From the NCBI GenBank assembly GCA_947628225.1, contig CANQYY010000014.1:1-61937 (forward strand): a stretch of DNA of 61,937 bases. Reading direction: 5' to 3'. Below, piece by piece: positions 56,467 through 61,937 of this stretch (positions within the stretch are counted from its first letter, which is position 1; each line of letters begins with the position of its first letter). The notes beneath the pieces are model-generated. The model was not told where the DNA came from. It did no database searches and worked only from the letters and a program-made list of their open reading frames with translations. The position numbers and the translations under genes were made by a program. This stretch comes from an uncultured Lachnospiraceae bacterium. GTDB taxonomy: Bacteria > Bacillota > Clostridia > Lachnospirales > Lachnospiraceae.

Positions 56467-58053
56467 CTACTCTGCGGATGGTATCTCCTCCATACCCGTT
56501 ATCATCCACCTGGGGGCAATATAATCACAGGTATACTGATATTTCTGCCGGATCATTTTCCGGCTGCCGTCTACATAGGAAACCTTTATTTTTTCCTTAG
56601 AAGTAATCATAACCCGCGTCGGCGTGATAATTTTAAACGACGAAACCGAGCAGGATTTTATTTTCTCCCGGATTCCCCGCTTATAGTAATTTTTTGCCAG
56701 AGCGTACTGCTGCCTGTACATATCGCTCCCCGTATATACTATCTGGCGCAGTTTATCGGTATTTCCGGTATTTACGGCGTCCGTAAAAATTTGTATGTAT
56801 TGCCCGAATGCTTTTTCGATTGCCTCCAGCTCCGGTTTGGCGTCCGGTATATCCTCCTGTTTTGTTCCTTCTGGGAAGACTGCCGTTTCCGCGCCGTCTT
56901 TGTCCCTGGCGTCCTCTCTTTCGCTGTCGGATACCGCGCTCCCTGTAACGCTTCTTTCCTCCGGCGCCCTTTCCCCGCCCTGTGACGGTACGCTCCCGGC
57001 GCTGCAGGTTATCCCTGCCGCTATGACTGCCAGAAGGACAAGAGGCAGTACCTTCCAGCGCGAATAATTCCTTTTGCCGCCGATGGCATGGATTCTATTC
57101 GCCATTTCCCTGCCCCGTCTGCTCATAGACAGGAGGGGATAACGGAATTCTCCCCAGGGGGAATCTCCTGCCAGCCTGATTAACAGCCTGCCATAAGAAA
57201 ACCGCTTTTTCTCTCCCAAAAGCCGTATGACGGTTTCATCGCAAAACAGCTCGGCGTCCTTTCTGGAGCAGGATACCGCCAGCCATAAAAACGGGTCAAA
57301 CCAGTACGCCGCTACTAAAAGCACCCGGAATATCGCCCAGATATGGTCGCCATGCCGGTAATGCACATACTCATGCGTAATGATCTGTTCCCTCTCCTCT
57401 TCCTCCGTTTCCGTCCCGCCGTTATCGGAAAAAGGGCTTTCCGGCAGATAGACAGCCGGCCGGAAAAAGCCATATAAGCATGGATTTTTTACGAGAGGCG
57501 CCACATAAATTTTCACACCGCCTCTTTTCCCATAAAACCGGCGGCTCCTTCTCAATCTTATCATCAGGCTTATATTGGATATGGCAAACCACAGCAAAAG
57601 GATTCCCGAGCCGGCCAGCCAGATTCCGGCAAACAGCGCATGCCAATTTATCGGGGAACCCTCTGCCGCCATCCGGGAACCGCCGCTTTGATTGGCGGGG
57701 AGTCCCTGCGCCGACAGGGCGGCAGGAGCAAGGTCTTCCTTTTTTTTCGTCCGGACGCTTTCCCCGGATTTTTCATCGGAAAACACATAACCAGGCTGCC
57801 CTGCCGCATACTGCGCCTGTCCCGGATTTCCTCCCGCCGGGTTTTCTTCCGTCTGCGCCGTCGTCCGGGGAAGGAGCATGCCCGCGCTAAACGGGGTGGA
57901 AATAACATTTACCGGTATTAAAAAGCGAAGCAGCGCCAACAGCCAGAGGGCATAGATTCCGGCATACCGTATTTTCCCTGTAAAAACTTTCCGAATCCCC
58001 AAAATCATCAGCACCAGTAATGAGGATTCCAGCAAAAATTCCAAAAAGAACAT
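56467..58053 (-). CDS. BlaR1-type M56 metalloprotease with NTF2/TcaA-like ectodomain
   Basis: A 528-residue membrane protease. It has N-terminal TM helices (about 4-22, 30-50), a long disordered extracytoplasmic loop (about 60-135), TM at about 140-165, and a cytoplasmic zinc site HEYVH (227-231) with the downstream AELFCDE (267-273). A last TM (about 334-350) leads to an outside domain. In true BlaR1/MecR1 that sensor is a penicillin-binding domain; here 405-528 (FTDAVNTGNTDKLRQIVYTG, then YTCDYIAPRWMITGMEEI) looks like the NTF2-like domain of TcaA-type proteins, and no serine SxxK site is seen. It lies 21 bases after blaI and should cleave that repressor when the sensor is triggered. Confidence 0.87.
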   Translation of the reverse strand: MFFLEFLLESSLLVLMILGIRKVFTGKIRYAGIYALWLLALLRFLIPVNVISTPFSAGMLLPRTTAQTEENPAGGNPGQAQYAAGQPGYVFSDEKSGESVRTKKKEDLAPAALSAQGLPANQSGGSRMAAEGSPINWHALFAGIWLAGSGILLLWFAISNISLMIRLRRSRRFYGKRGGVKIYVAPLVKNPCLYGFFRPAVYLPESPFSDNGGTETEEEEREQIITHEYVHYRHGDHIWAIFRVLLVAAYWFDPFLWLAVSCSRKDAELFCDETVIRLLGEKKRFSYGRLLIRLAGDSPWGEFRYPLLSMSRRGREMANRIHAIGGKRNYSRWKVLPLVLLAVIAAGITCSAGSVPSQGGERAPEERSVTGSAVSDSEREDARDKDGAETAVFPEGTKQEDIPDAKPELEAIEKAFGQYIQIFTDAVNTGNTDKLRQIVYTGSDMYRQQYALAKNYYKRGIREKIKSCSVSSFKIITPTRVMITSKEKIKVSYVDGSRKMIRQKYQYTCDYIAPRWMITGMEEIPSAE

Positions 58054-58074
58054 ATTTTTTCACATCTTTCCTTT

Positions 58075-58473
58075 TTATCTGTTTTGTTTCTTGTCCGATT
58101 CCTGCTCTGCCGCTTTTAATATTTCCTGCAGCTCCTGTATATCCTCTTTGGATAGATCATTTTGCTGCACCAGTGCGCTCATCATCATCCCAATACTCCC
58201 GTCATATATCCGCTGCAAAAAATCCCGTGTTTCCTGCACTACCACTTCTTCCTTACGCACCTTGGGGAAAAAGTATTTGGTCTTTCCCTCTTCCTTATAT
58301 CCGATTAATTTCTTTTCCGCCATTCTCCGCACCATGGTTGCGCAGGTACTCTTGCTCCAGCCTACCCGTTCCTTTAAAATTGGCACAAGCTGCATCAGGG
58401 TTCTGGGGTTCTCCTCCCACAGGCAGCTCATGACATACCATTCGCTGTTTGTTACACGAATTTCCTTCTTCAC
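58075..58473 (-). CDS. BlaI/MecI-family repressor
   Basis: A 132-residue winged-helix repressor (VTNSEWYVMSCLWEENPRTL, then GWSKSTCATMVRRMAEKKLI as recognition helix, then wing EGKTKYFFPKV) with a C-terminal dimerisation helix region. The GTG start at 58473 follows AAAGGAGG by five bases; an ATG 30 bases earlier in frame lies ahead of that site. It should bind the two TTTAC palindromes upstream and be inactivated by its BlaR1-like partner. Confidence 0.92.
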   Translation of the reverse strand: MKKEIRVTNSEWYVMSCLWEENPRTLMQLVPILKERVGWSKSTCATMVRRMAEKKLIGYKEEGKTKYFFPKVRKEEVVVQETRDFLQRIYDGSIGMMMSALVQQNDLSKEDIQELQEILKAAEQESDKKQNR

Positions 58474-58516
58474 AGTATCCTCCTTTGCTGTGTGTTTCCA
58501 CACAATGGAATTTTAA

Positions 58517-58529
58517 TTTACATTGTAAA
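58517..58529. promoter_or_regulatory. BlaI-type operator 1 (blaI side)
   Basis: TTTACATTGTAAA is a perfect odd palindrome containing the TACA/TGTA half-sites of BlaI operators. It lies four bases downstream of the -10 box of the blaI promoter, over the start point. Confidence 0.75.
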
Positions 58530-58533
58530 CCAT

Positions 58534-58562
58534 ATTATAGTAGAATATCTTTTCCCTGTCAA
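58534..58562 (-). promoter_or_regulatory. Consensus promoter of blaI-blaR1-lipoprotein operon
   Basis: Perfect TTGACA (58557-58562) and perfect TATAAT (58534-58539) with a 17-base spacer on the minus strand; a strong promoter that would need repression. Confidence 0.85.
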
Positions 58563-58600
58563 CTTATTTTCCGGGAGAAAAATATTTTTTTAAATAGAGG

Positions 58601-58629
58601 TTGACATCTTAAACCTTATGGTGTATCAT
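58601..58629 (+). promoter_or_regulatory. Promoter of the acyltransferase-SGNH operon
   Basis: Perfect TTGACA (58601-58606) and TATCAT (58624-58629) with a 17-base spacer, divergent from the blaI promoter. Confidence 0.8.
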
Positions 58630-58633
58630 TTGG

Positions 58634-58646
58634 TTTACAAAGTAAA
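58634..58646. promoter_or_regulatory. BlaI-type operator 2 (acyltransferase side)
   Basis: TTTACAAAGTAAA, within the longer near-palindrome GGTTTACAAAGTAAATCC, lies four bases after the -10. The sequence TGGTTTACAA is shared with operator 1 at the same distance from its own -10. Confidence 0.75.
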
Positions 58647-58686
58647 TCCAACGTAAAAACTTACCATGAGAAAGAGGGGATTCACA

Positions 58687-59643
58687 ATGAATAAAAACAA
58701 TAAGGAACAGCACAAAAGGGGATTGGATACTCTGCGCGGGATCGGCATTACGGGAATCGTCCTGTATCATTTGTTTCCCTCCGTAGTGCGGGGAGGTTTT
58801 TTAGGCGTCCCCCTGTTTTTTGTCCTGTCCGGTTATCTGATGTTCACTACAGGCGAGCATGCCTTTGCCGGTGGGAATTTTCATATAGGACAGTATTACA
58901 AAAAACGGATAAAAAGGATACTCCCCCCTCTCTTTATTATGGTAATGGCTGTATGCTGCTATCTTACCCTGACCAAAAGCAGCCTGCTCATCGGCATGCG
59001 CCATGAGATCTGCAGTATTTTCCTCGGGTATGATAACTGGTGGCAGATTACCAGAAACGCTTCTTATTTCAGCAGTTTTACAGACATCTCGCCATTTACC
59101 CACCTTTGGTTTCTTGCCGTGGAAATCCAATTTTATCTGCTATGGCCCCTCCTGTTCTTATTTTATAAAAAGTGCTGTCAGGTAATCGGCGGCAAAAAAA
59201 TGTGCTTTTTCTTTTTATTGCTTGCCCTGCTGTCAGCAGGAAAAATGTTTTTTTTGTACACGCCGGGCGAAGACCCCTCCCGTGTCTATTATGGTACGGA
59301 TACAATGGCATTTCCACTTTTTATCGGGATGTTTTTGGGAGCTGTCAGGCAGGAGTATAAAAACTTCCGCCTTCCGGATAAAAGGAGCTCCCTTCTATGC
59401 TCCGGTATTTTCTGCCTGATTATTTTTGTTTTGTTTTTTGTGGTTGACGGGCAATATCGTTTTCTTTACCAGGGAGGGATGTTCCTTCTCAGCCTGTTTT
59501 TCGCCCTTATGATACCTATTATGGAAAATCGGGAGCATAGCCCGGATAAACAGAAAAGACCGCCCTTTTTCTCCTTTCTCGGGAAAAACAGCTACGGGAT
59601 TTATCTGTGGCATTACCCTCTTATTGTTTTAGCTGTCATGTAA
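58687..59643 (+). CDS. OatA-like membrane O-acetyltransferase domain (acyltransferase 3), short and divergent
   Basis: A 318-residue polytopic protein with the OatA-type motifs GLDTLRGIGITGIVLYHLFP (catalytic-type His28), VPLFFVLSGYL, RIKRILPPL, THLWFLAVEIQFYLLWP and FLGKNSYGIYLWHYP. It would pass acetyl groups across the membrane to an extracytoplasmic transferase. Two oddities: the usual YxGTDTR motif reads YYGTDTM (M207 for Arg), and the protein ends right after the WHYP helix, lacking the last helix or helices of full-length OatA. Start 58687 has AGGGGA ahead. Co-transcribed with the SGNH gene 16 bases downstream. Confidence 0.85.
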   Translation: MNKNNKEQHKRGLDTLRGIGITGIVLYHLFPSVVRGGFLGVPLFFVLSGYLMFTTGEHAFAGGNFHIGQYYKKRIKRILPPLFIMVMAVCCYLTLTKSSLLIGMRHEICSIFLGYDNWWQITRNASYFSSFTDISPFTHLWFLAVEIQFYLLWPLLFLFYKKCCQVIGGKKMCFFFLLLALLSAGKMFFLYTPGEDPSRVYYGTDTMAFPLFIGMFLGAVRQEYKNFRLPDKRSSLLCSGIFCLIIFVLFFVVDGQYRFLYQGGMFLLSLFFALMIPIMENREHSPDKQKRPPFFSFLGKNSYGIYLWHYPLIVLAVM

Positions 59644-59659
59644 TGGAAAGGAAGGAATT

Positions 59660-60373
59660 ATGAACGTCAAAAAAGTAATACAATATGTTTTTCTCATTCT
59701 CTTAATCCCTATCACTATTATCGGATGCTATGGCATCTGGAAAGCTCCCGAATCCGACCGGGAAGAACTGGATCAGGAACTGCGGCGCAACGAGTATGCG
59801 CTGCAGCAAAATGAGGACGCGCCGGAAGCCGAAACGGCAGCGCCAAAGCAGAACCAATCCCCGGCGGCAACCGCCCGGACAGATAGAAAAAACACCTCCT
59901 TATCCGTCATCGGGGATTCGGTGTTTTTGGGCGCCGCCCCCGCCTTTTTGAAATTACAGAAAAATGCCGTCATTGACGCTAAGATTTCCCGGCAGGTTTT
60001 TCAGGCGCTGGATGTGGCGAAAAAACTGAATAAAAAGCATAAATTGGGGGACACCGTCATTATTGCCCTTGGCACAAATGGTAATTTTAATCCCGCCACT
60101 GCCACAGAATTAATCGATTATCTGGGAAGTAAAAGAAGCATTTACTGGATAGACGTATATGGAAAGAAATTGGCAATGCAAAAGCAGATTAATGCGAATA
60201 TAAAGAAAATAGCGGAGAAATATGAAAATGTACACCTGATTTGCTGGTCGGAGGAAGGGAAGAAACACCCCGGCTGGTTTTATCAGGACGGCATACATTT
60301 AAACACAAAAGGACAGACCGGGTTTGCCGACTTTATCTGGCATTCCGTAATGATGCCGGAAAATCCGTCGTAA
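59660..60373 (+). CDS. OatA-like SGNH O-acetyltransferase/esterase domain, membrane-anchored
   Basis: A 237-residue protein with one TM helix (about 6-26), a Gln/Ala/Glu/Pro-rich linker to about 78, and an SGNH hydrolase domain. The catalytic Ser is in VIGDSVFLGA (S87), the oxyanion block is ALGTNGNF (138-143), and the Asp-His pair is in DGIHLNTKG (D210, H213). The blocks DAKISRQ and GTNGNF match the C-terminal domain of peptidoglycan O-acetyltransferase OatA. With the upstream gene it forms a split OatA: membrane acyl shuttle plus surface transferase. The most likely product is 6-O-acetyl muramic acid, which gives lysozyme resistance. Confidence 0.87.
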   Translation: MNVKKVIQYVFLILLIPITIIGCYGIWKAPESDREELDQELRRNEYALQQNEDAPEAETAAPKQNQSPAATARTDRKNTSLSVIGDSVFLGAAPAFLKLQKNAVIDAKISRQVFQALDVAKKLNKKHKLGDTVIIALGTNGNFNPATATELIDYLGSKRSIYWIDVYGKKLAMQKQINANIKKIAEKYENVHLICWSEEGKKHPGWFYQDGIHLNTKGQTGFADFIWHSVMMPENPS

Positions 60374-60381
60374 AATAGAAA

Positions 60382-60420
60382 ACGCCCTTTACCGTGTCAC
60401 TAATCCGCGGCAAAAGGCGT
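60382..60420 (-). terminator. Intrinsic terminator after the 94-codon gene
   Basis: On the minus strand ACGCCTTTTGCCG pairs over 13 positions (two G-T) with CGGTAAAGGGCGT, followed by TTTTCTATTTTA. It also lies just behind the convergent SGNH gene. Confidence 0.8.
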
Positions 60421-60458
60421 GGGGTAAAACTTTGAGGTTGTCATACTATCCTCCATTC

Positions 60459-60743
60459 TTATGCTCGGTAATCTGCTTCTGTGGAAAAGATAAAACAAAA
60501 CCGCCTTGCTCTTTTGTCATACTGATCCAGTCCGCCCATAAAACGGAGATGTTCGTCTTTTCCGATACCCGGCATTGTCCGTTCAGCATTTTGTCTGCTC
60601 TCCTGCTCCTCTCTCAGGAACTGGGAAAACGAATGCTCTGACGAATGTTTCTTTTCCTCATCCCGATATTGGTTTACTTTTTGTACGCCAATAATGGGAT
60701 TAACGGATTTGATTTCATAAGCTTTAAATATTTCATTTGCGAT
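60459..60743 (-). CDS. 94-residue hypothetical protein, apparent ATC (or ATT) start
   Basis: The 482-base space between the SGNH and methyltransferase genes is mostly filled by this frame, open from an in-frame TGA at about 60773 with no ATG, GTG or TTG before an internal ATG near codon 57. A strong AAGGAGG lies five bases before ATC at 60743 (two before an ATT). The product is protein-like: NEIFKAYEIKSVNPIIGVQK, an acidic/basic helix (YRDEEKKHSSEHSFSQFLRE), then RFMGGLDQYDKRARR. It ends just ahead of a good terminator. No family recognised. A start mutation making it a pseudogene is the alternative. Confidence 0.55.
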   Translation of the reverse strand: MANEIFKAYEIKSVNPIIGVQKVNQYRDEEKKHSSEHSFSQFLREEQESRQNAERTMPGIGKDEHLRFMGGLDQYDKRARRFCFIFSTEADYRA

Positions 60744-60855
60744 AATCCCCTCCTTGGGCTTATTTCAGCAGTTCCTTATGTCAGCACTCCGTTGCTTCCT
60801 TTCATTTACTATATCGGCATTCTTCTTAAAATCCTTAAATAAAATCGTATTCCCT

Positions 60856-61875
60856 TTACCCGCCGTTCTCATGCAATGCGGTTTCCTGCAGCAATTTTTC
60901 CAATGTGCCATGAAGGTTCATGCTGTCGCACAAGGTTTGATATGCCTTTTTATCCCCCGGGTTTCCTCCCTTTCCCTTTACCGCCCGGATCATAAGGTTT
61001 TTGGGCGTGTGCTCCATATCGATAAATTCCAGTATCTGAACGTCGTACCCCTTCTGCTCTAAAAGATTGGCGCGCAGCCCGTCTGTTATAAGAGCGGCTA
61101 TTTTTTCCTTTAATATGCCGTATTTTAATATCGGCTGCATAAGTTCGCCGGTTATCTTGCCGTTCATTTCATGCTGGCAGCAGGGTACGGATAAAATTAC
61201 CTCTGCTCCCCAGCGCACTGCTTTATCCAGAGCAAAATCCGTGGCTGTATCGCAGGCATGGAGAGTCACTACCATATCCGCCCTGTCCACTCCTTCATAG
61301 GAGCCGATGTCCCCCTGTAAAAAGGTCAGTCCGCTGTAGCCAAGTTTTTCCGCCAGACGGCTGCAGTCGCGGATAACCTCCTGCTTCAGATCCAGCCCGA
61401 TCATAGTTACCTCATAGCCCTCCATGATTTTCAGATAATGGTACAGGGCAAAGGTAAGATACGCTTTCCCACAGCCAAAATCCAAAATGGTCAGAGGCTT
61501 TCCTTTTTCCAGTCTGGGCAGGACGTCCTGTACATATTCTAAGAAACGGTTGATCTGCCGGTATTTTTTGTATTTTTTATCCATAATCTTCCCGCTTTTG
61601 GTCTGGACGCCCAGCTCAACCAGAAAGGGGACCGGCTCATCTGCCGGAAGAAGGCAGTCCTTTTTGCGATCATGGGAAAGAGAAAGTTTTTTAAAGGTTT
61701 CCCTTTGCCTTGTGCGGATCGACGCTTTTCCCTTTTTGCTCACCAGCGCAGTATGCACGGAAGTATCCGTGGTTATCTCAATCTGCTTATAATCCTTGAT
61801 AAGAAGTCTTTCGATCTGGCCTATTGCCTCTTTCTTTTCAAGATTTTCGTGAAATACCTGATGATGTTGTATCAT
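60856..61875 (-). CDS. Class I SAM-dependent methyltransferase (Methyltransf_32-like)
   Basis: A protein of about 339 residues with an N-terminal domain (about 1-110, KKGKASIRTRQRETFKKLSLSHDRKK) and a Rossmann methyltransferase domain (LTILDFGCGKAYLTFALYHYL for SAM binding; then VVTLHACDTATDFALDKAV and SVPCCQHEMN). The family resembles rRNA/tRNA and GSTCD-type methyltransferases, but the substrate is unknown. The start could be ATG 61875 or an upstream TTG at 61917; neither has a strong ribosome site. Confidence 0.85.
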   Translation of the reverse strand: MIQHHQVFHENLEKKEAIGQIERLLIKDYKQIEITTDTSVHTALVSKKGKASIRTRQRETFKKLSLSHDRKKDCLLPADEPVPFLVELGVQTKSGKIMDKKYKKYRQINRFLEYVQDVLPRLEKGKPLTILDFGCGKAYLTFALYHYLKIMEGYEVTMIGLDLKQEVIRDCSRLAEKLGYSGLTFLQGDIGSYEGVDRADMVVTLHACDTATDFALDKAVRWGAEVILSVPCCQHEMNGKITGELMQPILKYGILKEKIAALITDGLRANLLEQKGYDVQILEFIDMEHTPKNLMIRAVKGKGGNPGDKKAYQTLCDSMNLHGTLEKLLQETALHENGG

Positions 61876-61908
61876 TTTAGTTGACAACTTATTCTCACGG
61901 ATTTGGTG

Positions 61909-61933
61909 TATAATCAAGTAGAGAATAAGGAGG
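61909..61933 (+). promoter_or_regulatory. -10 box and ribosome site of a gene beyond the right edge
   Basis: TATAAT (61909-61914) and AAGGAGG (61927-61933) on the plus strand end the window, so a plus-strand gene should start within about ten bases after 61937. The -35 is unclear: the nearby TTGACA at 61881 is 22 bases from the -10. Confidence 0.5.
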
Positions 61934-61937
61934 CATT

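Noticed and set aside
60400..60444. 14-codon minus-strand ORF with GGAGG five bases upstream, ending inside the terminator stem
   Set aside because: Looks like a leader peptide but leads nowhere: no gene lies downstream on that strand before the SGNH region. Probably fortuitous.
60432..60842. Two short plus-strand frames (69 and 65 codons) in the gap after the SGNH gene
   Set aside because: They overlap the better-supported minus-strand 94-codon frame, which has a ribosome site and terminator; the plus-strand frames have neither.
61881..61914. TTGACA and TATAAT at the right edge as one promoter
   Set aside because: The spacer is 22 bases, too long for sigma-A; only the -10 and the ribosome site are retained as evidence for a gene beyond the edge.

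Overview
The window reads as chromosome from a spore-forming, anaerobic Gram-positive of the Clostridia, most likely a butyrate-producing member of the Lachnospiraceae. The reasons are a butyryl-CoA:acetate CoA-transferase, spoIVA and a BofC-like gene, a tRNA-Trp T-box ahead of the trp operon, AGGAGG ribosome binding sites, and the ylxM-ffh-rpsP-khpA-rimM-trmD order. Almost everything lies on the minus strand. I see no prophage, IS element, CRISPR array, tRNA or rRNA. Genus is not resolved.

Layout. 0.1-7.7 kb: coaD, the CoA-transferase gene (plus strand), a chemoreceptor, alaS, and a secreted Big2/papain-fold protein (plus strand). 7.8-14.3 kb: one operon with two FAD oxidoreductases, proB, a DUF896 protein, 5-formyl-THF cyclo-ligase, proA and plsC. 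14.3-22.3 kb: envelope and sporulation genes, comprising a BofC-like protein, an SH3-NlpC/P60 hydrolase with a WalR-type box in its leader, spoIVA, an HD-GYP protein, a DUF342/FapA protein carrying eleven 26-residue repeats, and a trigger-factor-like lipoprotein. 22.4-29.3 kb: trpEGDCFBA behind a Trp T-box. 29.3-33.8 kb: gpsA-plsY-der, yraN (apparently starting at ATT), an orphan FlhB C-terminal domain, and rnhB.

33.9-51.3 kb holds a complete Gram-positive type IV pilus cluster (PilB, PilT, PilC, major pilin, prepilin peptidase, a PilM-PilN fusion, PilO, four further pilin-like proteins and a 1019-residue secreted protein). It is read from a promoter at the end of trmD that first serves hisB and a hisIE gene with a degenerate HisF-like front end. 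The block sits between trmD and rnhB, where rplS, lepB and ylqF are commonly found. 51.3-55 kb is the ylxM-ffh-rpsP-khpA-rimM-trmD operon.

The most striking region is 55.0-60.4 kb. A blaI-blaR1-lipoprotein operon faces an OatA-like pair (membrane acyltransferase plus SGNH hydrolase). Both divergent promoters have TTGACA boxes with 17-bp spacers, and each carries a near-identical TTTAC-centred palindrome four bases after the -10. The BlaR1 homologue has an NTF2/TcaA-like ectodomain instead of a penicillin-binding sensor. This looks like a self-contained, proteolysis-switched system controlling cell-wall O-acetylation. The window ends with a class I methyltransferase and a previously hidden 94-codon gene that also lacks a canonical start codon.
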